A DNA stretch of 64,000 nucleotides, from assembly GCF_030719035.1 (NCBI RefSeq), contig NZ_CP132203.1, positions 5,970,501 to 6,034,500 of the forward strand, in the 5' to 3' direction. Under the pieces are notes generated by a model. That model did no database searches, was not told the DNA's origin, and saw nothing but the letters and a program-made list of their open reading frames with translations. Source of the DNA: Hahella sp. HNIBRBA332 (lineage in GTDB: Bacteria > Pseudomonadota > Gammaproteobacteria > Pseudomonadales > Oleiphilaceae). Numbering within the stretch: the stretch's first letter is position 1; each line of letters opens with the position of its first letter. The translations under genes were made by a program, and so were the position numbers. Shown here piece after piece: positions 7,398 to 15,420 of the stretch.

Positions 7398-9188
7398 TTA
7401 GAAATCTTCGAGTGGCTTGATTTCGTCTTCCGCTTTGGGATCGTCGTTGGAGGCGTCCTCTTCCGCATTCTTCTCGGAATTCTCGATATCTTCGCTGACT
7501 TTTTCGCTGGCGGCCTGATTGCTCTCGATTTGCGCCTGCTGCTCGCTGGAGATGGACTTGTCGAGGGATTCCGTCAGTGCGGAAGTATTGGCCTGGATTT
7601 CCTTGAAGGCGCTGGTCTGCTCGGTGACGACATCGTGCAGGTTCTCTTCGGTCGCGTTGTTCAGCGCGTCATTGGAGTTCTTGATACTGGTGGCGCTGGA
7701 TTCCAGTTGTTCCAGCTGTTGGCTGTTCATTTCGCTTTCATATTGCGCCTGAATTTCCAGCGTGTTGGCTTCGACTTTCAGGCCTTCTTCCAGGTTGATG
7801 GCGTTTAGGTTGTCATCGATGGAGCCCCGTTCCGAATTGATCTCCTCCAGTGCGCTTTCGGTATCCTCCGGCGCGTTTTGTTTGCCGTTGGTGAGCTTCT
7901 GCACGGCGGTGTCGATCTTCTCGTTCAGGGCCTTCTCAAATGCTTCCTGCTGTTGCTTGAACAAATCCTCGGTGGTGGGCTCTTTGGCTTTGCCGCGGTT
8001 TTTGACCCATTTGAAGATACCGTACAGAGTGGACCCTACGAAATGCAGCATCATCACTGCGCCGCCAATGGTCATGATGGAATTGAACACTTGCGCGGAG
8101 TTTTTCGGGTGGAACAGGGTGTTCCAGAATTCCGAGCTCTGGTCGGTGCTCAGTTGTGGAGAGTCGAAACCAATACAAGTCTCCCCGGCGATAGTTCCGG
8201 TTATGACCGGGATGATTTGGGTGTCGGACGGGTTTTGGGTGAAGACGCGCTTCAATTGAAATGTGCCTTTCACCGCTACATCCGGGATATCCGCGTTCAC
8301 GTTGTCCACAAATAAGGCGTTGGTGTAAGTCAGCGTTTTGGCTTGTGATGAGTCCACATCGACGGTGGTGGTGTCAGTGGGATCTTTTGCGGGGGTAAAG
8401 GTGCAAGTGTAGCCGGCGTTGGGTTTGCTGAGATCCAGCGCCGACGGTTTGGTCAGAGAGAGTGTGCCCACAAAGGACGTGGTTTTGCTGTCGCTGCTGT
8501 ACAGGTAATAGGTCGTGCTGTCATATTGCGCCCACACGAACGGAAACTTGCTGTAGTAGGACTCCACCGCGACCAGGCCAGCCAGAGTGACGTTCTGGAA
8601 ACCCTTGGTGGACGCAAAGAAAGCATTGACGCTATTGGTGATGGAGTTCGCCACATTGTCGGAAGAATTCGCGCTGCCGTCCGCCTGACCCTGGGCAGTG
8701 GTTTGCGCGCCGTTCATGGCGGCTTCATAGTCTTTGGTTAACTGGGAGGTAGGGTAGGCGGCGATGGTCTGATAGAACGTGGCCGCATTGGCTATGGACT
8801 GCTGTTCGTCTGCAGTCACTGTTTGCGCCGGAAAGGTGACTGGCGAGCCGAAGATATTTTGCATGACGCCGATATTGTCTACCGGGAAATACCAGCTGGA
8901 GGTGCTGGCCAGCAGGTTATAAACCAGTGAATACTGCTGCTGTTTGGTATTAGGATCGGTGTAATACTGATCCAGGTACACCGTTCCAGAACCGTTCTGG
9001 CTGATGACGGTTCCGCCTTCGAGCAATGAGAGAATTTCCAGGTCCTGATCGTAAACGCTGGCATTCTGGGTGTCGCCAGGAGCCTGTGCGGTAGTGGGAG
9101 ACAAAATGACGATGTCAGAGGTGCAGTTATTGGTGATCACACACTCTTTGCTTTGGTCTGGTTTAGTGGTGGAAGCGGCTGTTGACAT
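7398..9188 (-). CDS. Large protein with central membrane segment and C-terminal coiled coil
   Basis: 596 residues, starting at ATG 9188 after AAGGAC. Residues 1-~350 are a Ser/Thr/Asn-rich, probably beta-rich soluble domain with no signal peptide. A single strong membrane segment lies near residues 370-390 (MTIGGAVMMLHFVGSTLYG) followed by a basic stretch KWVKNRGKAK. From ~395 to the end the protein is highly charged, Glu/Gln/Ser-rich and heptad-like (for example EEGLKVEANTLEIQAQYESE), consistent with a long coiled coil ending in an acidic tail. It is the first gene of the minus-strand operon and resembles the next gene in plan. I do not recognise the family. A soluble head joined to a membrane segment and coiled coil would fit a pore-forming or scaffold protein, but that is speculation. 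Confidence 0.75.
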   Translation of the reverse strand: MSTAASTTKPDQSKECVITNNCTSDIVILSPTTAQAPGDTQNASVYDQDLEILSLLEGGTVISQNGSGTVYLDQYYTDPNTKQQQYSLVYNLLASTSSWYFPVDNIGVMQNIFGSPVTFPAQTVTADEQQSIANAATFYQTIAAYPTSQLTKDYEAAMNGAQTTAQGQADGSANSSDNVANSITNSVNAFFASTKGFQNVTLAGLVAVESYYSKFPFVWAQYDSTTYYLYSSDSKTTSFVGTLSLTKPSALDLSKPNAGYTCTFTPAKDPTDTTTVDVDSSQAKTLTYTNALFVDNVNADIPDVAVKGTFQLKRVFTQNPSDTQIIPVITGTIAGETCIGFDSPQLSTDQSSEFWNTLFHPKNSAQVFNSIMTIGGAVMMLHFVGSTLYGIFKWVKNRGKAKEPTTEDLFKQQQEAFEKALNEKIDTAVQKLTNGKQNAPEDTESALEEINSERGSIDDNLNAINLEEGLKVEANTLEIQAQYESEMNSQQLEQLESSATSIKNSNDALNNATEENLHDVVTEQTSAFKEIQANTSALTESLDKSISSEQQAQIESNQAASEKVSEDIENSEKNAEEDASNDDPKAEDEIKPLEDF

Positions 9189-9829
9189 GGTACAGGTCCT
9201 TGTTAAGCGTTGTAGTGAATGAAAGCGTCCTTCGTACTACAGACTTCGCCTTTCGGCAGTGCGTGCGCTTCCTTACTCACGGCGCGAGAAAACAGCGGAA
9301 ATTCGGTTTGCTCTCGCATGTCCCTGAGAAGCGCGCGCGGGAACGCGCCATACTTTTCGGCGGTTAGTCAGAGGAATGACTCCCCTGATGCGTCATAACT
9401 GTTTAGTCAGGATTATCGGTTTAAGCAAGACGGCCATGGATAAAAAACTAAAACAGTTTTGTCTTACTTTTTATGGGCTGATCGTGGCCGGTTATATTAG
9501 GCCGTCAGGCTAATTTTATAGATCTTAATTTTTTAATTAGTCCGAATTTCCCTTGAAGCTCCCAATGAATTGGTCTATCACCTCATCGGCTGATTTAGAG
9601 CTCTCGCTTTTCTCAATATCCACCCACTTTACCCACGTTATACTAGGTTTCAGACGCCACTTTCCCTTACGTCATTGCAGGTCGGGGCCGGTCAGGTAAG
9701 CTGCGTGGCTCCTAAGCGCTGCCCCCCCAACAAAGTCCTCATGCATTTAATGATGGAGTTGCTCCTGTTGTAGCTGAAGAAAAACTTAAAACAATGTCCG
9801 GGATTGGTTGACCACTACATAGGTAGACA
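9189..9829. other. Intergenic region upstream of the OphMA-like operon, with a decayed C-terminal gene fragment
   Basis: This stretch must hold the promoter of the minus-strand operon, but I cannot pick one confidently. Within it, 9537-9674 on the minus strand is an open C-terminal fragment ending in TAA (residues such as WRLKPSITWVKWVDIEKSES); the frame is closed just upstream and no start is seen, so it is a gene remnant of unknown family. The rest shows no coding evidence. Confidence 0.4.
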
Positions 9830-9924
9830 GTGAACCGTAATGAACTAGAAGCATTTTCCCGCGAGGCAGCCAAATCTCTGAAGACAGAAAAGGATCTCAA
9901 CGAGTTCCGTCAGATGCTCACCTT
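9830..9924 (+). pseudogene. IS256-family transposase N-terminal remnant
   Basis: Translation from 9830 gives NELEAFSREAAKSLKTEKDL and then FRQML. From memory this closely matches the N-terminus of IS256-family Mutator transposases, which continue with TKVTVEAALNAEL. The match stops within a few codons after FRQML and the rest of the gene is absent, so only about 95 bp of the element remains. Confidence 0.55.
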
Positions 9925-9952
9925 TCATGATGTGTATCCAACCCTGGCCCCC

Positions 9953-10117
9953 TATGACCTTATGGCTGTTTAATGAATCGTTACCAACCCTCCACTAAAA
10001 TGAAGGGACGCAATGGGGTGCTCATATTTCCACCAATATTTTTAAAAAAGCATCTATATTTAACGGACAAAAGGTAGTTATACATTGGGACTACCTTTTG
10101 ATGTGGCACTGCGCCCC
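9953..10117 (+). repeat. ~165 bp dispersed repeat, copy 1, with conserved hairpin
   Basis: This segment is about 90% identical to 28531-28695. Both copies contain a perfect 11 bp inverted repeat, CAAAAGGTAGT and ACTACCTTTTG (10068-10078 and 10090-10100 here), about 11 nt apart. Copy 1 runs straight into the ribosome binding site of the tyrosinase gene, so it supplies the 5' flank and possibly the leader of that operon. It has no convincing ORF. It may be a small non-autonomous element or the end of a lost insertion sequence. Confidence 0.65.
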
Positions 10118-10130
10118 AAGGAGGGACACC

Positions 10131-11531
10131 ATGAAAACAAGACAAAACGTTTACGAATTGCAAGACGATACGCTTTCCTGGTACTCAAGAGCCGTTGAGG
10201 AAATGCAATCCAGGGACATTAACGATCCCACCAGCTGGTGGTACCAAGGAGCCATTCACGGCTACGCAACCTACCCCAGTGCTTTAACCTACTGGCAAGA
10301 CGCCACAGGTTTTCCTCCATCCCAGCAGACCGTCAATAGCGGCTTCTGGAACCGTTGCCAGCACGGTACCTGGTACTTCCTGCCGTGGCACCGCATGTAC
10401 CTATTCTATTTCGAAGAGATTGTCGCCAAGGCAATCCGTGACATGGGCGGGCCCTCAGATTGGACACTTCCCTATTGGAACTACTGCGACGCATATAACA
10501 CAAGCGCTCAGGCAAGTGAGCAACAACAAGCCCTGCAAATCCCACCTGAGTTTGGATCTTCCCAGGGGCCCAATACCGACTTCGCCGCTTTATGGATAAA
10601 AAACCGGCGCAACTATGTGTTGAACAAGAACAACGTTAATCCCTGGCCAGCCATGAATGAAGTGGAGTTTACCAGTATCAGCAATGATATAAGCTTTGGC
10701 GGCGGAGTCACAGGATTCGCCCACTCAGGTAGCGAGACTGGGCAACTAGAAAGTCTTCCACACAACGTTGTGCATACCGATATTAACGGCGCCATGGGGA
10801 ATCCCGACACGGCTGCTCTCGACCCCATATTCTGGCTACACCATGCTAATATCGACCGGCTGTGGCAGGTGTGGCTGGCTCAGGCAGGTCGCACCAACCC
10901 TGATGTGAATGCGTGGAAGGATTTCCGCTTCAAGTTCCATGACGGCAATGGCCAACCTGTCGAAATGGCGGTCAAAGACGTGGAGACGACCGAATTACTG
11001 GGTTATGTATATACCCCGTCCTTTCCTCTTCCTTCCACCAAACCCGTCAGAAGAACAGCACCGCCAATGGATGTTGTTGGTGCGACCCCAGGCAGCTTTT
11101 CGGTCGGCGATCATATGGCTCCCATGGATCTGACCATGGTGCCTCAGCCGGCAAGAGGCGCACGCCTTAAGTCTGCCAGAGCTGATGATGAAAAAAGAAC
11201 CATTTTGCGAATCAGTAACGTGAAAGGTAAAGGCGCAACGTCCCCGATCGATCTGTTCATCACAAACCGTGATAACGAAGAAGGCAACGAAGAAAACTTC
11301 GTGGGTTGTATTGGACTGTTTGGCCTCGAAAATGCCTCAACTCCCAGTGTTGAGAGTGATGGCAGCGGCTTGAACTTTGCTCTCGATATTTCCGACACGA
11401 TTAACAAGCTCAGGCAGCGTGACGATTGGGACGAAGAAAAAATTCGGGTCCAATTGATCCCCCAGTCAAAGCAGGACAGCGATGTCGAAATAAACGTTGG
11501 CAGGGTCAGTTTGCACAGTGAAATTGATTAG
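10131..11531 (+). CDS. Tyrosinase (type-3 copper polyphenol oxidase)
   Basis: 466 residues from the ATG at 10131, which is preceded by AAGGAGG; an earlier in-frame ATG at 10098 lies inside the upstream repeat and lacks a site. Copper A ligands are visible as H43 (AIHGYA), H78 (CQHGTW) and H87 (LPWHRMY). Copper B ligands are H211 and H215 (LPHNVVHTD) and the HH pair at 237-238 (DPIFWLHHANIDRLW). The enzyme would hydroxylate monophenols and oxidise catechols to quinones, leading to melanin-like pigment. Residues from ~350 form a separate C-terminal beta-rich domain (SPIDLFITNR, FVGCIGLFGLE, NFALDISDTINKL). No signal peptide is seen. A DUF2182 membrane protein and a homologue of the C-terminal domain follow directly. 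Confidence 0.93.
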   Translation: MKTRQNVYELQDDTLSWYSRAVEEMQSRDINDPTSWWYQGAIHGYATYPSALTYWQDATGFPPSQQTVNSGFWNRCQHGTWYFLPWHRMYLFYFEEIVAKAIRDMGGPSDWTLPYWNYCDAYNTSAQASEQQQALQIPPEFGSSQGPNTDFAALWIKNRRNYVLNKNNVNPWPAMNEVEFTSISNDISFGGGVTGFAHSGSETGQLESLPHNVVHTDINGAMGNPDTAALDPIFWLHHANIDRLWQVWLAQAGRTNPDVNAWKDFRFKFHDGNGQPVEMAVKDVETTELLGYVYTPSFPLPSTKPVRRTAPPMDVVGATPGSFSVGDHMAPMDLTMVPQPARGARLKSARADDEKRTILRISNVKGKGATSPIDLFITNRDNEEGNEENFVGCIGLFGLENASTPSVESDGSGLNFALDISDTINKLRQRDDWDEEKIRVQLIPQSKQDSDVEINVGRVSLHSEID

Positions 11532-11547
11532 CGAACGGTATGCTGAC

Positions 11548-12276
11548 ATGAGCGACAGGATGAGCCGTCTGACAACGGCTCATCCCTATTGGTGGCTTTT
11601 CATGGTGAGCGCGCTCAGCTGGGCATATTTGATTTCGGCTGAGCTGAGCAGGTCCGTACACTCACATCACCATATGTCAGCCACTCCCATTGTGGCGCTT
11701 TCTAGTAGTTTGGTGGCCTGGCTAATGATGGTTTCAGCGATGATGCTGCCCATGCTCAGCGGTTCAGTCCGGCGGGTGAAAATCATGATGCCTCGGTATC
11801 AACACTTAAGGTTGATGCCCCTTCTCGTGTTTGGGTATTCAATCGTCTGGCTGATCGCAGGAGCCGTGGTAGAGGTTATCAGGGGAATTTTTTTTCAGCT
11901 GCCCTATATTGAGCATGACGTGATTTCACCATTACCTGTTGGGTCGCTTACCTTTTTGGCGGCAGCGGTCTGGAACAATACATCATCCCGAAGAAAAGCC
12001 GTTTTTGCCTGCAGCAGCGGCGTCCCCATGCGAATCAGTGGCTGGTATGCATACAGGGATGCAGTCTATTTTGGACTAATCAAGGGCATCAGTTGTGTAA
12101 AAGCCTGCCTTCATGTCATGTTGGCGCTGGTAATCACTGGGCACAATCTGTGGCTGATGATGATTGTGACGGCTGTACTGTTATATGAACGCATACTTCT
12201 GCCCAGAGAAACCAGACTGGTGTCCTGGATGTGCTGTGCGCTAGCAGTGTACCAATTACTGATCTGGCTCAATTGA
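11548..12276 (+). CDS. DUF2182 predicted metal-binding integral membrane protein
   Basis: 242 residues from ATG 11548, 16 nt after the tyrosinase stop. Several transmembrane helices are evident, including the DUF2182-type sequence WLMMVSAMMLPML. There is a His-rich loop HSHHHMS near residue 38 that could bind metal. DUF2182 proteins are poorly characterised membrane proteins often linked to metal handling. Next to a copper oxidase, a role in copper delivery is plausible but inferred. The frame closes 2 nt before the next ATG, supporting an operon. Confidence 0.7.
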   Translation: MSDRMSRLTTAHPYWWLFMVSALSWAYLISAELSRSVHSHHHMSATPIVALSSSLVAWLMMVSAMMLPMLSGSVRRVKIMMPRYQHLRLMPLLVFGYSIVWLIAGAVVEVIRGIFFQLPYIEHDVISPLPVGSLTFLAAAVWNNTSSRRKAVFACSSGVPMRISGWYAYRDAVYFGLIKGISCVKACLHVMLALVITGHNLWLMMIVTAVLLYERILLPRETRLVSWMCCALAVYQLLIWLN

Positions 12277-12278
12277 TT

Positions 12279-12737
12279 ATGGCATCACCTTCCATAAACA
12301 TTATGGCCGAGCATCCTGGACCGTTAACCTTGTCGGGAGATGAGGTAGAGATCCGGCTAGGAATGTATGAGGAAAATCGACCTCATTTCAATCACAAGCC
12401 TTTGCACAACTCACGGGTATTCCTAAACTTTCATCGCATCTTCGGTGAACCCGGCAGCCCTAACTACGATGTGTTTCTCGTAGCACACACACAGGGAGGT
12501 GCGCTCCACTATATCGGCTCATTATCGTTTTTTTCCGTCCGGCCAAAAAACCCGGACAACAACGAGGGAATGAACCTAAAAATAAAAATCGAGTCTCCAA
12601 TAAAAGAATTGCTTGGTCAGGAGGCAAGCAAGAGAGATAACCTGACTCTACAAATCAAACCCCAGGACCAGGCCAACGAGCCAATACCCATAGAGGTGGA
12701 GTTCATATTCCTTTGCTGTATACCACAGGAACAGTAG
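12279..12737 (+). CDS. Free-standing homologue of the tyrosinase C-terminal domain
   Basis: 152 residues from ATG 12279 (ATG 12303 is an alternative; neither has a strong ribosome binding site). The sequence aligns by eye with the last ~115 residues of the neighbouring tyrosinase: SRVFLNF..SPNYDVFLV against RTILRIS..SPIDLFITN; YIGSLSFFSV against FVGCIGLFGL; MNLKIKIESPIKEL against LNFALDISDTINKL; and LTLQIKPQ against IRVQLIPQ. In known tyrosinases such C-terminal or caddie domains cover the active site and help load copper. A separate copy in the same operon may act in trans on the enzyme. This role is inference. Confidence 0.65.
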   Translation: MASPSINIMAEHPGPLTLSGDEVEIRLGMYEENRPHFNHKPLHNSRVFLNFHRIFGEPGSPNYDVFLVAHTQGGALHYIGSLSFFSVRPKNPDNNEGMNLKIKIESPIKELLGQEASKRDNLTLQIKPQDQANEPIPIEVEFIFLCCIPQEQ

Positions 12738-12913
12738 CCTCTCTTGCCAATTTGCGATCCTATTCTACAGACAAAAAAGTTGGTGGCAGGACAATTTTGT
12801 ACTTTTCTTGATGATTGCCATACCCCGTAGTATTCGATTCTAAAGCCAGATTGTTTGAAGTGGTTTAACAGTCCCGGACACATTAATATTAACCATGCAT
12901 TGATATAGGTATT

Positions 12914-13430
12914 TTATGCTGCATATTTGATGCTTGGGTGACTAAAGTATTTCTTCACCCTCGCAGGCTTCTTTTGTAGCATGCACATATGTGATCGGGT
13001 TTTCTTTTTCAGATCTCCTTTCCTTCGCGCCGGCTTACCCCCGTGTACTCCTGCTTTTAAGTCACAATTCAAATACTCGTCCGGGTTCAGTTCCGGGGAA
13101 TAGGCGGGTAAATAGAATACTTCTATATGATCCCGGTTCTCCTCAAGCCAAGCTTTCACCGCCTTGGCGTGATGAACTCTCAAATTGTCCAGTATCAGGA
13201 AGACCTTGCGTTTGGCGTCTTTGAGCAGCCGCTTCATGAACCCTGTCAACCGGTCCGCGTCCATCGTTTCATCATAGATTTGAAATCGCACTTTGCCCTG
13301 GTTGCTGATCGCCAAGATCATGTTGACCGACTCACGCTTGGCGTTCAGGCGAATCACCGGCGTTTTCCCTTTCGGCGCATAGCCCCGCCCATGTTGAGCG
13401 TCGCTTCGAAGCCCTGTCTCGTCCCCCTAG
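12914..13430 (-). pseudogene. IS630 transposase C-terminal part, disrupted
   Basis: The 147-residue open frame covers the second half of a DDE transposase of the Tc1/mariner-IS630 type, with the second catalytic Asp in FLILDNLRVHHAK and the Glu region in YSPELNPDE. It is about 90% identical to the same part of the intact transposase at 53377-54411. The first catalytic Asp motif (GDETG region) spans the IS5 insertion site near 13427, so the gene is broken at its active site. Confidence 0.85.
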
Positions 13431-14280
13431 GGTCTGTTGACGTTTCACATCGGCAGCCATAAATACCCACAAGCCATGGCTACCATACTTTCATAGTTCC
13501 TCTTCAACTTGTCATACCTCGTCGCGATGGCCCGGTACTGCTTGAGTCGGGCGAAGGCGTTCTCCACCAAATGGCGACACTTGTATAAACCCCAATCCAT
13601 ATCGTCATTGCCTTTGACTGAGTTTCGCTTTCTCGGTATCACGGCCCTGGCTCCCTTCCTTTCGATCTGTGCCCGCACTCGTTCACTGTCGTAGCCTTTG
13701 TCTCCGACAACCGCTTCTGACAAGGGAAGCTTTTCAATCAACTCCGCCGCTGCCGTACAGTCATTGACTTCGCCTCCTGTGATCTCAAATTCCACAGGAA
13801 GACCATAGGCATCCACGGCCAGATGCACTTTCGTGGTATTGCCCGCCCGACTCTTACCAATCGCCTGAGACTCTTCCGTGCAGGCTCCTGCGCTGTGCTG
13901 ATGGGCCTTCACATAGCTGCCATCAATAAACTCCCATTCCAAATCCGGCTCGCGGATCAAGCCCCGGAAGATCCTCAACCACTTGCCTTGGGCAGACCAG
14001 GAATTGAATTTTTTGAACACCGAATTCCAGTCGCCAAACTGCCCTGGCAAGTCTCGCCAGGGACACCCCGTCCGCATTCGGTACAACATGCCTTCCACCA
14101 TCATTCGTAGTGTGGGCTTGTTATAGATTCGCTCTTGCAGCATGATCTCTTTCAGCTTCGACCAAAGCTCGTCACTGAGCATCAATCGGGGCATCGCAAA
14201 CTCGTCTTGTTGTTGGTGTGGGAACCGCAATATGACGAGTTTGCGCCTATCTATCACCTATGACGAAACGTCAACACGCC
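13431..14280 (-). mobile_element. IS5-family insertion sequence (complete)
   Basis: An 850 bp element with terminal inverted repeats GGTCTGTTGACGTTTC (left) and, read inward from the right, GGCGTGTTGACGTTTC. It is flanked by CTAG on both sides (13427-13430 and 14281-14284), consistent with a 4 bp target duplication. It carries one transposase gene and is inserted in the older IS630 copy. Confidence 0.88.
13445..14194 (-). CDS. IS5-family transposase
   Basis: 249 residues if started at ATG 14194 (MPRLMLSDELW); the frame is open to 14257. The N-terminal DUF4096-type region (GCPWRDLPGQFGDWNSVFKK) is followed by the catalytic DDE domain: FIDGSYVKAHQH (first Asp), VVGDKGYDSE (second Asp) and HLVENAFARLKQYR (Glu, with the typical E-N-x-F spacing). 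The gene is uninterrupted and probably functional. It mobilises only the 13431-14280 element. Confidence 0.9.
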   Translation of the reverse strand: MPRLMLSDELWSKLKEIMLQERIYNKPTLRMMVEGMLYRMRTGCPWRDLPGQFGDWNSVFKKFNSWSAQGKWLRIFRGLIREPDLEWEFIDGSYVKAHQHSAGACTEESQAIGKSRAGNTTKVHLAVDAYGLPVEFEITGGEVNDCTAAAELIEKLPLSEAVVGDKGYDSERVRAQIERKGARAVIPRKRNSVKGNDDMDWGLYKCRHLVENAFARLKQYRAIATRYDKLKRNYESMVAMACGYLWLPM

Positions 14281-14431
14281 CTAGTAGATCTCTGCCCCTT
14301 CCGCCTTGGCTCATACGCTTTTTTCGCCGGTTTCTGGGGCGTGAAACCCCAGGCAGACAGATATCAGATTCACATAGTATCCAGCCCTAGCTTTAAGCCT
14401 TCGTGGAAGCAGAAAAAATAACGCTGAATCC

Positions 14432-14458
14432 ACTTGGCTTCCTTCTCGAATGAAGCGT
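14432..14458 (+). promoter_or_regulatory. Shared promoter-like element, copy 1
   Basis: ACTTG, 13 bp, then ATGAAGCGT. The same layout occurs upstream of two other genes (15022-15048 and 15784-15810), always ending 37-39 bp before the start codon. One reading is a sigma-70-like promoter with -35 TTGGCT and, 17 bp further, -10 GTTCAT just after the conserved block. An activator or phage-type operator is equally possible. Confidence 0.55.
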
Positions 14459-14497
14459 TCATGTCGGCGTCTTAACCCACCCGCCAAGGAGCTTTTT

Positions 14498-15010
14498 ATG
14501 AGTCACACATTGACGCCCACACAACACGCTATTCTGTCCCACGCTATCGATCACCGCGAGGGTCGCGTCGACTGGTTTCCAGACCACATCAAAGGCGGCG
14601 CGCGCAAGAAAGTGCTGACCGGCCTGATGCAGCGAAACCTGATCCACGCTGAAGGAGAAGCATGGCATGTCGATGACGCCGCCTACGAGGCCCTGGGACG
14701 CGCCAAGCCAAGTCCTGTAGAGCCCGCGCCTGACTCCCTCGACACGGAGCGGGACGAGGCCCAAACAGCGCCACAGCGCCAGCCATCTCGCCTCCGCGCT
14801 AACAGTAAGCAGGCCCTTGTTATCCAGATGCTGGAGCGCCCGGAAGGGGCCACCATCGACCAGCTCAGCCACGCTACCGGTTGGCAAAAGCACACGGTGC
14901 GCGGAACGCTCTCTGGGGCGCTGAAAAAGAAGCTGGGACTCAAGGTGATCTCAGAAAAATCCGCAGACGGCGAGCGCCTCTACCGCATCGCCAAAACCGA
15001 CCATCCATAA
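14498..15010 (+). CDS. DUF3489-family protein
   Basis: 170 residues from ATG 14498, chosen because AAGGAG lies 8 nt upstream; the frame is open back to 14450. The C-terminal half (residues ~100-170: SKQALVIQMLERPEGATIDQ and ATGWQKHTVRGTLSGALKKK) is the winged-helix-like DUF3489 domain. The N-terminal half (LTPTQHAILSHAIDHREGRV) is a separate helical domain. In other genomes DUF3489 genes often accompany DUF2924 and serine recombinase genes, both of which occur at 22.8-24.6 kb here. That suggests one integrative element. Probable DNA-binding function. Confidence 0.75.
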   Translation: MSHTLTPTQHAILSHAIDHREGRVDWFPDHIKGGARKKVLTGLMQRNLIHAEGEAWHVDDAAYEALGRAKPSPVEPAPDSLDTERDEAQTAPQRQPSRLRANSKQALVIQMLERPEGATIDQLSHATGWQKHTVRGTLSGALKKKLGLKVISEKSADGERLYRIAKTDHP

Positions 15011-15021
15011 CGCTCTAAATC

Positions 15022-15048
15022 ACTTGCTACGCCGGCGCTATGAAGCGT
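15022..15048 (+). promoter_or_regulatory. Shared promoter-like element, copy 2
   Basis: ACTTG, 13 bp, ATGAAGCGT, ending 37 bp before the ATG at 15086. Spacing is identical to the copies at 14432 and 15784, while the 13 bp between the blocks differ, so the two blocks look constrained independently. The putative -10 after the block reads GTACAT. Confidence 0.55.
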
Positions 15049-15085
15049 ACATACACCACACGAACCACCCCAAAGGAGCGAAAAA

Positions 15086-15361
15086 ATGGGCACCTGGAGC
15101 CAACCAAACACCGAAGAAAAAGCCGCCAAACTGGAACGCCTGATGGCCAAGCCGCTGCTGAAGAAAGACGCTAGCGACATGCTTTACCACCTGACCGGCG
15201 ACGACGACCTTTTTGATTTTTTTGAAGAGTTTGAGGAGGACGCAGATGTCCGCCTCCTGGTGCGCTTTCACCTTGAGCGGGCGCTCGACAACCTGCACCT
15301 CTCCTACGTGACCTGGGACGAAGCAGCCATCGCCATCTGCAAGCGCATCATTGAAGCCTGA
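15086..15361 (+). CDS. Small acidic protein, paralogue of 15421-15702
   Basis: 91 residues, start preceded by AAAGGAG. It shares with the next gene the pattern TEEKA..L.RLM..PL.K..A, followed by E-E-D-x-D-x-R-L-L-x-R-F-H-L and a C-terminal W-x(3)-A-x(3)-C-x-R-I. No known family recognised and no membrane segment. The pair probably arose by tandem duplication and is transcribed from the promoter-like element at 15022. Confidence 0.65.
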   Translation: MGTWSQPNTEEKAAKLERLMAKPLLKKDASDMLYHLTGDDDLFDFFEEFEEDADVRLLVRFHLERALDNLHLSYVTWDEAAIAICKRIIEA

Positions 15362-15420
15362 CCCAAACATCTATACGGCGGCTCACCACAGCCGCCTCAC
15401 CACAAAAAGGAGAAGCCCAA

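Larger units (their letters stand above)
12889..14363 (-). mobile_element. Truncated IS630-family element interrupted by an IS5-family element
   Basis: The 3' end is preserved: terminal repeat TTAACCATGCATTGATATAG starts at 12889 next to a TA dinucleotide. It matches the ends of the intact copy at 53339-54436. The transposase reads in from 12914 but is split at 13431-14280 by an IS5 insertion and resumes at 14285. Compared with the intact copy, an additional internal segment of the transposase gene is missing near 14310, and the 5' end including the left terminal repeat is lost beyond ~14363. The element is therefore dead. Confidence 0.8.
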
